DNA of 55,114 nt from positions 1-55,114 of the forward strand of contig WRCO01000004.1 in NCBI GenBank assembly GCA_009783855.1. Reading direction: 5' to 3'. Position numbers and translations under genes: made by a program. Shown here one piece after another: positions 25,884 through 33,309 of the stretch (position 1 is its first letter; every line of letters begins with the position of its first letter). The notes beneath the pieces were generated by a model, which worked only from the letters and a program-made list of their open reading frames with translations, was not told the DNA's origin and searched no databases. Source of the stretch: Alphaproteobacteria bacterium. GTDB lineage: Bacteria; Pseudomonadota; Alphaproteobacteria; Rs-D84.

Positions 25884-25952
25884 GGCGTTTCCTGGCCCCT
25901 TTTGGAGGCGGGCCGCTGTGCTAACCCACCCCAAAAGGGAACAGGAAACGCC
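25884..25952. repeat. Palindrome in the divergent promoter region
   Basis: GGCGTTTCCTGGCCCCTTTT and its inverted copy AAAAGGGAACAGGAAACGCC, 20 of 22 positions paired, loop about 25 bases. It lies between two divergent genes, so it is not a terminator for either. Confidence 0.75.
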
Positions 25953-25966
25953 TTTTGAATTCTCAC

Positions 25967-25994
25967 TTGACAAAAATTGAATACCCGATAGAAT
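25967..25994 (+). promoter_or_regulatory. Promoter of the two-helix membrane protein gene, predicted leaderless
   Basis: TTGACA (25967-25972), 16-base spacer, TAGAAT (25989-25994). Six bases separate the -10 box from the ATG at 26001. Confidence 0.65.
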
Positions 25995-26000
25995 TGGCGT

Positions 26001-26978
26001 ATGTTTTCGCGCATTATGAATTTTATCAAAAAAGCAAAACTGGCAACCGTTTGGACCGCGCTTTATTTCGCCGCGATATGGTTTCTTTTATCGTTTATGT
26101 TCGGGTTCGACGCGTTTAACATTGCTCATTGGGTGCGGATTCCTGCTATTCGGCTGTCCGGCCTTGCGGGCCTTACGTTTGGCGTTTTGATGATTGCGAC
26201 TTTGCCCATATATTTCGCGGTTATAAAATTTATAATTTCAAGCGGCAAGCCGTTCCCGTTACCATTTGTCCCGGAAAAGGAAAAAAAAGACAACGAAGAC
26301 AAAAAAGAAAAGCCGGACGAAGTTCAAGAATCCGGACCCGCCCTTCCCGAAAATCTGCCACAGGAATTGCACGAACTTTACGTAAGGGCACTAAAGCGCG
26401 GCGATTTTGCGAACCCTGTGAAATCCGCATTTGAAGCCAACGGAAATGCTGTCATCCCGGAAAGCCATGAAACGATTTGTCCGGAACCCGGAGATAGCGC
26501 CTCCAAACCCGTCCCATCGCTTCCCATTCCGGATTTTGACGAAAGTCTTGCCGAACCGGAATCGTCCGGTCCGGTTTTCAAGGAAGTGCTTTTTGATACC
26601 AAAGAAAATTTTGACGTCGAAACCGATGACGCCTTACGCTTTACACCTCACGTTTCACGAATCAAATCCCTTGGCTTTGAAACATCTGTTGACGGGGATA
26701 TTGTTATCGCAACCCGAATACCGAATCCGAATACCGAATACCGGTTCGCCATCGCAATCCACGACGACCCGGATTTCACGATTGCGGATAAAGACGACTG
26801 GTTCGCGGCGGGCAAACAAAGGCCGTCCCCGGCCGCGGCGGCGATTGATGCGGGCGCGCGTCATGACGCCGTACCCGTGCTGTACCTTGCCGAATCCAAC
26901 ATCATGGATTTGGAAAACGTAAAAAACGAATGGACGACCCTTGGCGTACGCGTGATTTCCGACCTTTCCGAATTGTAA
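26001..26978 (+). CDS. Membrane protein with two N-terminal helices, unknown function
   Basis: 325 residues. Two transmembrane helices (about 15-35 and 50-78) are followed by a Lys/Glu-rich segment, a Pro/Glu/Ser-rich linker (about 110-205) and a compact C-terminal domain (about 215-325) with DGDIVIATRI, YRFAIAIHDDPDFTIADKDD and AVPVLYLAESN. That alternation of strands and acidic residues looks like a small alpha/beta domain, perhaps nuclease-like, but I do not recognise it. Two heptamer arrays lie in frame in this domain (26634-26661, 26714-26741), giving FTPHVSR and RIPNPNTEYR. The promoter places the transcript start at the ATG. It is followed by a large palindrome. Confidence 0.65.
   Translation: MFSRIMNFIKKAKLATVWTALYFAAIWFLLSFMFGFDAFNIAHWVRIPAIRLSGLAGLTFGVLMIATLPIYFAVIKFIISSGKPFPLPFVPEKEKKDNEDKKEKPDEVQESGPALPENLPQELHELYVRALKRGDFANPVKSAFEANGNAVIPESHETICPEPGDSASKPVPSLPIPDFDESLAEPESSGPVFKEVLFDTKENFDVETDDALRFTPHVSRIKSLGFETSVDGDIVIATRIPNPNTEYRFAIAIHDDPDFTIADKDDWFAAGKQRPSPAAAAIDAGARHDAVPVLYLAESNIMDLENVKNEWTTLGVRVISDLSEL
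26634..26661 (+). repeat. In-frame heptamer array (TTACRCC type)
   Basis: TTACGCT, TTACACC, TCACGTT, TCACGAA. Degenerate but in seven-base register; it codes for RFTPHVSRI. Confidence 0.6.
26714..26741 (+). repeat. In-frame heptamer array (CCGAATA type)
   Basis: CCGAATA, CCGAATC, CGAATAC, CGAATAC: seven-base period with one phase slip. It codes for IPNPNTEY, nearly the same peptide as the array in ftsY. Confidence 0.8.
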
Positions 26979-26991
26979 AAACACAGCTCTT

Positions 26992-27100
26992 CCCGTCATT
27001 CCCGCGAAGGCGGGGATCCATTGTATAATGATGCGTCGCCAGCTTTGCTGGCGACGACCTTTTGAGAGCAGTGGATTCCCGCCTTCGCGGGAATGACGGG
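26992..27100. repeat. Large REP-like palindrome with inner hairpin
   Basis: The 32-base arms (starting CCCGTCATTCCCGCGAAGG and ending CCTTCGCGGGAATGACGGG) match at 30 positions. Between them lies a perfect 10-base-pair stem, CGTCGCCAGC, at 27034-27056. It starts 13 bases after the upstream stop and may end that transcript. A half copy lies at 14682-14746. Confidence 0.85.
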
Positions 27101-27190
27101 TTCTGGAATTCAGAAACTCAGAAACTTCGCTTAAAACAGGAAAGGCTTTTTTTATTCGTCATTTTATGATAAAATCTTTAATCAGAGAAT

Positions 27191-29629
27191 ATGAAATTAT
27201 CACGTCTGCTTTTCGCAGTTTGCTTTGCGCTTTTGTCCGGCGCGGCTGATTCCGCGCCCACCTCGCGCGCGGGCGGCGCCGCACAGCAGCAACAGGGACG
27301 CGCACAGGGACGGCAAGCGGCGCCCACCGGGCCGCAAACCAGAACTCCGGCCCGCGCCGCCGTATCCGCGCCCGCGCAGCAACCGGCGGTCCAAGCGCGC
27401 GCGGCCGCTCCCGCCCGCGTGGCGGCGCCCGCTCCCGCACCCAACATAGTCGCACGCTCCGCGACCGTCGGCGTAAACCGTCAAGGCACGCCAACCATCG
27501 CCGCCGCCACGGGCAACGAAGCGCTTGTCGACCAGCAATGCCGCGAACTGTTCGACGGATGCATGGATTCATTCTGTATGGCGCCGAATGAAAACGGCGG
27601 CCGCTGTTTATGCAGTAATCAGCACGCCACTTTCGACGACCTTCTTGAACAAATCCGTCGCGCGAACGAAGAATCTCTTATCCTTGCCACCGAAGAAGTC
27701 GAACGCATTGAACGCGGCGCCCGCGCGGAATACATCGCCGAAATGGAACAGCGCGCGCTTGACAACATCCGCATATTACAGCAACAGCAACAAGTGCGCC
27801 AGCGCGCGCGACCGACCCTTGACCTTTCCGGGCTTGGCGGCGCCGCCGGCACGCTGACGTTCGACGACCTTTTTGTGGAACGCGAAGAAAATATTACCGA
27901 CCCGCTTGCCGGAAGGCACGGTGACGCGCTTTTTGCCGCCGTGCGCACTCTGTGCCTTGGCCGCATGCGCGAACAGGCGCCGCATTGCTCTCGCGATGTA
28001 TCGATGCTGTCCACCCTTTATACCGCACAGATAACATCCGATTGCCGCGCGTTTGAAAATGATTTGCGCGCAAGGTTGAACGACGCCGACAACAGGCTTC
28101 GCGCAGCGCGCGCCGCCGTCCGCGACGCATTGGAAGAATCGTTCGAACACGCCAACCGGTGGAATCTTGGCGAATGCGTTACGGAATTCAGAAACTGTAT
28201 GGTTGACCGCGGCGGATGCGAAGAGGATTTCAGCGGGTGCGTCGGCATAGCCGCCGCGCAATCGGCCGCCATGTCGCGGCGCGGCGTGGTTGCTCCGCGG
28301 ATGCACCGGGTGCAGATTCCCGGCCAAAATACATTCATCGAAATCGCGATGTCGTCGTATGACACACTTGTCGCGCGGGGTCATCTTTGCGAAAACATCA
28401 CCGACCAATGCATAATGCACAAGGACCGCGTGTGGGACATATTCGTGGCAAGCGTCGCGCCGGCGGTAAGAACCGCCGAAATTATGCAGGAAAGTGAAAA
28501 CCGCCAAAACTGCATATCCAATATTTCCGAATGTTTCCGCCGCGGATGCGCCGACCGGTTTAATCCGGAAAGAGAGGAAGCGGAATACGACCTTTGCCTT
28601 ACCAATCCGGCCGCGATGGTGCATATATGCCGCGTTCCGCTTGAAGCATGCGGAATAACCGTCGACGCGCGGCAGAATACCGTCGAAGAAGACCATCCAA
28701 TATGGTCGTTTGTGACACGCCGGCTTTCCGCGATGCGCGACAACGCATGTTTGCGCGAAGTGCGCCGGTGCATGACAAGCGAAAACAATTGCGGCGAAGA
28801 TTATGCAAACTGTATCGGTATGGACGTTGCGTTTATCAAACGCATGTGTCCGCTTGAAAGAATGCGTGAAAGCTGCATCGTCGACGGGGAAGCAATGAGC
28901 GCGAGCTATTACGACGACCTTATCGCCGGAATCCTTATGAATATCGACAATGCACAGCTTCGGATGTGCACAGCGGCGGTTGACGCAAGATTGGGGGCCA
29001 TGTGCACGGCGCGCGATTGCAGCAATCTGTTCGAAAATAATAACGCCGTCGGCGCAAGCGGTATCGTCGTGGAAAGCAATGCATTGACGCGGACAATAAA
29101 GGGACTTATCGACTTTTCATGGATAAGGGTGAATCCAAACCCGGACTCAAACACCCACAGAGTTGCGCAAAACGTCGTTTTGCCGATCATTGAAACGGTA
29201 ATGGTACAGGACGACGAAACCGGGGAAGACAAAACGCTCTTTGCCGATTATACCGCGGCGGCGGAAACGCAACGGGGAATTAACCTTATGATAAGGGTTA
29301 TTAATGAAAAGGTTGACGAACTGGTAATGGATGAACGCGTGCAAATGTGTATCGGCGGACGAAGGCTGAGACAGGTGGACGGCCGCTCTGCGCTGGGCGA
29401 AAGAACCGAAGCACGCTTCCCCGCAATCGCGCATGCGGCGACAATGACGATTATCAATGCCGGACTTCAACGCGCACAGGTTAACCACGAACGCAGACGG
29501 CGCGAACTTATAAGAGAGGGTCAGACCGCCCTTGAAAGACTTGCGGCCGCCGGTGTGTGCTATGACCCGGATCTGCACGGTCCGCCCGAATGGATGAGGA
29601 CCGATGCGGGTGCAAGCGGCGGCGATTAA
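27191..29629 (+). CDS. Large secreted Cys-motif protein, unknown function
   Basis: 812 residues. Signal peptide (MKLSRLLFAVCFALLSGAA), then a low-complexity Ala/Gln/Pro/Arg region (about 22-100), then Cys motifs spread over the protein: CRELFDGCMDSFC, CVTEFRNCMVDRGGC followed by EEDFSGC, CENITDQC, CISNISECFRRGC, and CLREVRRCMTSENNC followed by GEDYANC. The consensus C-x6-C-[MF]-x3-5-C-x2-[DN][FY]-x2-C links it to the proteins at 11767, 13724 and 24012. Glu-rich helical stretches (about 150-190) suggest coiled coil. No enzyme motif is seen. It is first in a two-gene unit with the small secreted protein that follows after 20 bases. Function unknown; probably an abundant periplasmic or surface protein held by disulphides. 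Confidence 0.72.
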   Translation: MKLSRLLFAVCFALLSGAADSAPTSRAGGAAQQQQGRAQGRQAAPTGPQTRTPARAAVSAPAQQPAVQARAAAPARVAAPAPAPNIVARSATVGVNRQGTPTIAAATGNEALVDQQCRELFDGCMDSFCMAPNENGGRCLCSNQHATFDDLLEQIRRANEESLILATEEVERIERGARAEYIAEMEQRALDNIRILQQQQQVRQRARPTLDLSGLGGAAGTLTFDDLFVEREENITDPLAGRHGDALFAAVRTLCLGRMREQAPHCSRDVSMLSTLYTAQITSDCRAFENDLRARLNDADNRLRAARAAVRDALEESFEHANRWNLGECVTEFRNCMVDRGGCEEDFSGCVGIAAAQSAAMSRRGVVAPRMHRVQIPGQNTFIEIAMSSYDTLVARGHLCENITDQCIMHKDRVWDIFVASVAPAVRTAEIMQESENRQNCISNISECFRRGCADRFNPEREEAEYDLCLTNPAAMVHICRVPLEACGITVDARQNTVEEDHPIWSFVTRRLSAMRDNACLREVRRCMTSENNCGEDYANCIGMDVAFIKRMCPLERMRESCIVDGEAMSASYYDDLIAGILMNIDNAQLRMCTAAVDARLGAMCTARDCSNLFENNNAVGASGIVVESNALTRTIKGLIDFSWIRVNPNPDSNTHRVAQNVVLPIIETVMVQDDETGEDKTLFADYTAAAETQRGINLMIRVINEKVDELVMDERVQMCIGGRRLRQVDGRSALGERTEARFPAIAHAATMTIINAGLQRAQVNHERRRRELIREGQTALERLAAAGVCYDPDLHGPPEWMRTDAGASGGD

Positions 29630-29649
29630 GGTATTGCAAAGGTATGTAA

Positions 29650-30261
29650 ATGAAAAAACTGTTTATATTATTTTTGGCTTTGGCGGCGGTGTGGTTTTTC
29701 ACATCCGGCGCGTATGCAAGGTGTCCAGCCCACGGTACCGGCAGCGGACGGAATACTATGGAAGACTGGCTTGACAGACAAAGAACGTGCAGCAGACAAT
29801 CGATTGGGCACAAAGTGCCGTCGAAAACCCAAGAGGAGAGCTGTATTTGCGAAGAATATAATATCTATAATGAGAGTGGGCAGGTAACAGGCCAAGCCCA
29901 CAGATGGATTAAGTACACAGGCCCCACCGATTGGTGCATCGAAGGGAATTCAAAATCAACCGACAGGACCGTAAGAATCACCGGACATGAAATGGGTAAC
30001 GAACGCGAATGCTGGGTAAAGCGTTGCCCGGCTACTCTGTTCTTCGTTATGAAAGACAATGTAGACGAGGTGAATTGGAACAAATGCGATCCATGCCCCA
30101 CGGGGACCGAGGCGCGAAATAGTCACGACCTTACATGCCGCAACGGCTGTCCGCGCGAAGGCTGTGCCCATTGTGTGCGGCACCGCGGCGCATGCATACC
30201 GCTTTGCCGGTCTTCAACAGAACAACCCGACCCAACAATAATGATAATTAATAATTCATAG
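29650..30261 (+). CDS. Small secreted Cys-rich protein
   Basis: 203 residues. Signal peptide MKKLFILFLALAAVWFFTSG with cleavage after AYA, then a domain with about 14 cysteines, including CKCDPC-like spacing (NKCDPCPTG) and RNGCPREGCAHCVRH, similar to the C-terminal CxxC region of the 640-residue protein upstream. AAAGG precedes the ATG. The last residues (IMIINNS) and the TAG stop are coded by a degenerate AATTCAT-type heptamer stretch at 30240-30260, so the original end may have been different. Function unknown. Confidence 0.65.
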   Translation: MKKLFILFLALAAVWFFTSGAYARCPAHGTGSGRNTMEDWLDRQRTCSRQSIGHKVPSKTQEESCICEEYNIYNESGQVTGQAHRWIKYTGPTDWCIEGNSKSTDRTVRITGHEMGNERECWVKRCPATLFFVMKDNVDEVNWNKCDPCPTGTEARNSHDLTCRNGCPREGCAHCVRHRGACIPLCRSSTEQPDPTIMIINNS

Positions 30262-30436
30262 GGATGATGCCCAACGCCGGTATCATCCCGGGGCTGGCGC
30301 AAGCCAGAGCCCGGGGCCTGGAAAGGGATGGGATATAAAAATCTTCCCAACGATGGGAAGATTTATAATTCCTGGTTCTTTCCAGGTCCCGGACATTTTT
30401 GCGTTCCGCAAAAATTCCGGGATGACACCCGCGACG
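30262..30436. repeat. Complex nested palindrome between converging transcripts
   Basis: Outer arms GGATGAT/ATCATCC and CCCGGG blocks, middle arms CCTGGAAAG/CTTTCCAGG, a side hairpin with ATTTTTGCG/CGCAAAAAT, and a central stem. It fills nearly the whole gap between the small secreted protein gene and rplQ. Confidence 0.7.
30339..30364 (-). terminator. Terminator of the ribosomal supercluster
   Basis: AAATCTTCCC and GGGAAGATTT around ATCGTT. On the minus strand it is followed by TTTATA. It is the central stem of the nested palindrome and could act in both directions. Confidence 0.7.
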
Positions 30437-30446
30437 TAAAGCCCGC

Positions 30447-30980
30447 CTATCCCGCGACCGTGCGGCGGCGCGCGGCCGTCGTCTTGGTGCCGGTTGCTTT
30501 TGCAATCGGTGCGGCTTCGCGCTGAACCTTTGCCGCCGCGGCTTTCGGCGTTTTGGCTTTTGCTTCGGCTTTTTCGGCCTTTGTGCCCTCGCCTTTGGCT
30601 TTCGGATTATCCTTCGCGGCCGCATCGCGGTCGACCAATTCGATTATCGCCATGGGCGCGGCGTCGCCGTAACGGAACCCGGCGCGCAGAACGCGCGTGT
30701 ATCCGCCCGGGCGGTCCTTATAACGCGGACCCAAAACCGTGAATATCTTTTTTACCAAAGCCGCGTCCTGTAATTCCGCGGCGACAAGGCGGCGGTTCGC
30801 AACAGTGTCGACCTTTGCGCGCGTGATTAATTTTTCAACGACGCCGCGCAAGTCTTTTGCCTTTGGCAATGTTGTCTTTATCTGTTCGCGTTCAATTAAA
30901 TTTTTCGACAATCCGCGGAACAATGCCTTTCTTGCATTTGTGTCGCGGCCGAATTTTCTGCCTTTGTTCTGATGTCTCAT
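30447..30980 (-). CDS. rplQ: Ribosomal protein L17 with long C-terminal tail
   Basis: 177 residues; the first 118 ([13 protein letters not shown] through [10 protein letters not shown]) are standard L17, a protein near the exit tunnel of the 50S subunit. The last 55 or so residues are an Ala/Lys/Thr-rich basic tail ([19 protein letters not shown]), as in several alphaproteobacteria but longer than usual. It is the last gene of the alpha part of the cluster, 184 bases after rpoA, a gap that holds a strong hairpin. Confidence 0.95.
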   Translation of the reverse strand: MRHQNKGRKFGRDTNARKALFRGLSKNLIEREQIKTTLPKAKDLRGVVEKLITRAKVDTVANRRLVAAELQDAALVKKIFTVLGPRYKDRPGGYTRVLRAGFRYGDAAPMAIIELVDRDAAAKDNPKAKGEGTKAEKAEAKAKTPKAAAAKVQREAAPIAKATGTKTTAARRRTVAG

Positions 30981-31092
30981 CTCGCGCTCCTTTTGCGTCT
31001 GTTGCCCTCTTGGGATTGATTGAAATTATATCCTGAAAAATTTTCAGAAATATAACTGTAAGAAATTAATTTATATGAGGCAGGTGCGCCGG

Positions 31093-31138
31093 GTTTGCAA
31101 GTCCGGCGTGTATTGAATATACACGAGGACCTGCAAAC
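31093..31138. repeat. Hairpin between rpoA and rplQ
   Basis: GTTTGCAAGTCC pairs with GGACCTGCAAAC (11 of 12), and inside it CGTGTAT pairs with ATACACG around TGAAT. It has no T run on the minus strand, so it may be a processing or stabilising element or another inserted palindrome. Confidence 0.7.
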
Positions 31139-31164
31139 ACAAGCAGATGTCCATAGAAATTAAT

Positions 31165-32196
31165 TTATTTATACGGGTCTTCGTATTTCTTTGCAAGTTC
31201 CGCAATATTTTCCGGCGGCCATCCCGGCACTTCCATACCAAGCCCAAGTCCCATCGCCTCCAATTGCGCCTTGATTTCGTTCAAGGATTTGCGGCCGAAA
31301 TTCGGCGTCTTCAGCATGTCGTTTTCGGTCTTTTGAACAAGTTCACCAAGCCAGTTTATCTTGTCGTTCTTCAAACAATTATTCGCGCGGACGGACAATT
31401 CCAATTCGTCGACATGTTTGAGAAGTTTCGGGTCGAACGGCAATGCTTCTTTTTTCTTTTCATCTTCGACGGGCGCGTGCGCGGCGGCCGGGTCTTCGAA
31501 ATTGATGAACACGGTCATCTGGTCCGTCAAGATGCGCGCGGCGTACGCGATTGCGTCTTCGGGCGTGACGGCGCCGTTTGTCTTTACGGTCAATTCCAAT
31601 TTGTCAAAGTCCATGCTGTGCCCGACGCGGGTTTCGCTTACCGCGGTGGCGACATTCAATATCGGCGAATAGATGGAATCGATTGGAATCGTGCCAAGCG
31701 CGGTATGTTCGCCGCGATTGTCTTTGGCCGGCACGTATCCGCGCCCGATGCCAAGGTTGACTTCCATATCAATCGCCGCACCCTTGTCAAGGTTGCAGAT
31801 TTCGTGGTCTTTGTTCATGACTTCGACGTTTGCGCCGCATTCAATCATCCCGGCGGTGACGACGGCGGGGCCTTTGACCTTCAGATGCGCTTTGTGCGGG
31901 CCTTCGGTTTCGGCTTTGAAATACACGCCTTTTAAGTTAAGGACGATGTCGGTAACATCTTCGCGGACGCCTTGTATGGATGAAAATTCGTGCTGAACCC
32001 CGTCGATTTTGATGGACGTCGGCGCGCATCCCTGCAACGAAGAAAGCAAAACGCGGCGCAATGCGGTGCCAAGCGTAAGGCCGAAACCCTTTTCCAAAGG
32101 CTCTGCGACCAATACGGCGACGTTGGGGTTGTGTTCGTCTATCCTGATATGCAGTTTCTTTGGCTTAATCAGGGTCATCCAGTTTTTTTCAATCAT
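31165..32196 (-). CDS. rpoA: RNA polymerase alpha subunit
   Basis: 343 residues. The N-terminal domain (assembly, [20 protein letters not shown] near 45-65) is followed by a short acidic linker and the C-terminal domain with [15 protein letters not shown] and the helix-hairpin-helix [15 protein letters not shown], which binds UP elements and activators. The last residues ([18 protein letters not shown]) are typical of alphaproteobacteria. AGAGG lies eight bases before the ATG. It follows rpsK directly; rpsD, found at this place in enterobacteria, is absent. Confidence 0.97.
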   Translation of the reverse strand: MIEKNWMTLIKPKKLHIRIDEHNPNVAVLVAEPLEKGFGLTLGTALRRVLLSSLQGCAPTSIKIDGVQHEFSSIQGVREDVTDIVLNLKGVYFKAETEGPHKAHLKVKGPAVVTAGMIECGANVEVMNKDHEICNLDKGAAIDMEVNLGIGRGYVPAKDNRGEHTALGTIPIDSIYSPILNVATAVSETRVGHSMDFDKLELTVKTNGAVTPEDAIAYAARILTDQMTVFINFEDPAAAHAPVEDEKKKEALPFDPKLLKHVDELELSVRANNCLKNDKINWLGELVQKTENDMLKTPNFGRKSLNEIKAQLEAMGLGLGMEVPGWPPENIAELAKKYEDPYK

Positions 32197-32234
32197 AACA
32201 TTCCTCTTGGCTTAGTTTATTATTTTCACCAAAT

Positions 32235-32320
32235 GGTGGTTAGTGCTGGTGGCTCGTAGTTTGTATTTTGGAACAATACTGTCCACAAACTCATACTTCA
32301 AGCCGCCAGCACCAGCCACC
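32235..32320. repeat. Heptamer palindrome, GTGGCTG type, rpsK-rpoA
   Basis: Arms GGTGGTTAGTGCTGGTGGC and GCCGCCAGCACCAGCCACC around a loop with TTTTGGAACAATACTGTCC. On the coding strand the G of the rpsK TAG stop is the first base of the repeat. Confidence 0.8.
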
Positions 32321-32703
32321 TATACTCTTCTCACTTTCTTCGGCCGGCATCCGTTGTGCGGTATGCGGGTTGTGTCGGTAATCGCTTGGACTATCAATCC
32401 GGAATTGGACAATCCGCGCACGGCGGATTCGCGGCCCGCGCCGATTCCGCGCATCAAGACGTCGACGGTCTTCATTCCGTGTTCGGCGGCTTTTTTCGCG
32501 ACGGATTCCGCAACGATTGTCGCGGCGTACGGCGTGGATTTTTTCGCGCCTTTGAAATTATTCGCACCCGACGTGGCCCAGCAAATCACGGCGCCCGACG
32601 CATCCGTAATCGTGATGCGGGTGTTGTTCATGGTCGCGACGACATGCGCGACTCCATGCGAAATCTTCTTTGTGATTTTTTTCTTTGTGTTCTTTATTGC
32701 CAT
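32320..32703 (-). CDS. rpsK: Ribosomal protein S11
   Basis: 127 residues from MAIKNTKKK; an upstream in-frame ATG would add 11 residues translated from repeat sequence and is rejected. Core motifs HVVATMNNTRITITD, GANNFKGAKKSTPYAA and the C-terminal DTTRIPHNGCRPKKVRRV are intact. S11 lies on the platform of the 30S subunit near the mRNA exit. GTGAGC stands just before the ATG, supplied by the palindrome in the gap from rpsM. Confidence 0.96.
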   Translation of the reverse strand: MAIKNTKKKITKKISHGVAHVVATMNNTRITITDASGAVICWATSGANNFKGAKKSTPYAATIVAESVAKKAAEHGMKTVDVLMRGIGAGRESAVRGLSNSGLIVQAITDTTRIPHNGCRPKKVRRV

Positions 32704-32709
32704 ATTTTG

Positions 32710-32800
32710 CTCACTTTGTTCGCAGGCACTAGGCACCGGGCACTAGGCACTGGCTTTGCTTTTACGACACTAGTGCCTAACGCCCAGTGCCTGGTCACTA
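32710..32800. repeat. Heptamer palindrome, GGCACTA type, rpsM-rpsK
   Basis: Arms GGCACTAGGCACCGGGCACT and CACTAGTGCCTAACGCCCAG around a short loop, flanked by the conserved stretch CGAACAAAGTGAG before the rpsK ATG. The rpsM TAG stop lies in the repeat. Confidence 0.85.
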
Positions 32801-33175
32801 TTTACCCTTTGTCGCCGATCCTGCAACCACCACGCGTTTTCCTTTGCGCGTGCGGGCGTTTGTCTGTGTCCGCTGGCCGCGCACCGGCAAACGGTTGCGA
32901 TGACGGATTCCGCGATACGCTTTCATGTCTTGCAGACGTTTGATATTCATCTGAACTTCGCGGCGGACATCGCCTTCGACTTTGAAGTTTTCTTCGATAT
33001 AATTGGAAATGTTTATAATATCCGTGTCGGAAAGGTCTTTCGTGCGCAAAGAGTCTTTAAGCTTTAACGCCGTGCAAATCTGTTTCGCGCGCATCGGTCC
33101 GATGCCGTGAATATATTGCAACGCGATTTCAACGCGTTTTTCCATTGGGATGTTAACACCTGCGATACGTGCCAT
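32798..33175 (-). CDS. rpsM: Ribosomal protein S13
   Basis: 125 residues: [19 protein letters not shown], the helix-two-turn-helix ([14 protein letters not shown]-like) and the basic tail with [16 protein letters not shown] and [10 protein letters not shown]13 sits on the head of the 30S subunit and contacts the P-site tRNA. It begins the alpha part of the cluster behind its own promoter, and AAAGGAC precedes the ATG. The TAG stop belongs to the downstream heptamer palindrome. Confidence 0.97.
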   Translation of the reverse strand: MARIAGVNIPMEKRVEIALQYIHGIGPMRAKQICTALKLKDSLRTKDLSDTDIINISNYIEENFKVEGDVRREVQMNIKRLQDMKAYRGIRHRNRLPVRGQRTQTNARTRKGKRVVVAGSATKGK

Positions 33176-33277
33176 TTGTATGTGTCCTTTGTTTCATAGG
33201 GTTTGCGCGACAATGCGTCAAACCGTCAGATTGAAGCTTTTTTAATCGCTTCGCGATTTTTTATTTTTTGCCGCAGT

Positions 33278-33305
33278 ATTTTATAATACTTTTGGCAAAA
33301 GTCAA
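33278..33305 (-). promoter_or_regulatory. Internal promoter for rpsM-rpsK-rpoA-rplQ
   Basis: TTGACT (33300-33305), 16-base spacer, TAAAAT (33278-33283), placed directly after the secY stop. It predicts a leader of about 95 bases with a possible GGTTTG/CAAACC stem, a place where alpha-operon autoregulation could act. Confidence 0.6.
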
Positions 33306-33309
33306 TTAT

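Noticed and set aside
31081-31140. Cloverleaf-like fold that might be a tRNA
   Set aside because: No T-arm or anticodon-loop consensus and no acceptor stem of seven pairs; a two-part hairpin explains it better.
33244-33263. Stem AATCGC/GCGATT followed by a T run upstream of rpsM
   Set aside because: The T run follows the stem only on the plus strand, where no gene is transcribed; on the minus strand it is followed by A, so it is not a terminator for the ribosomal genes.
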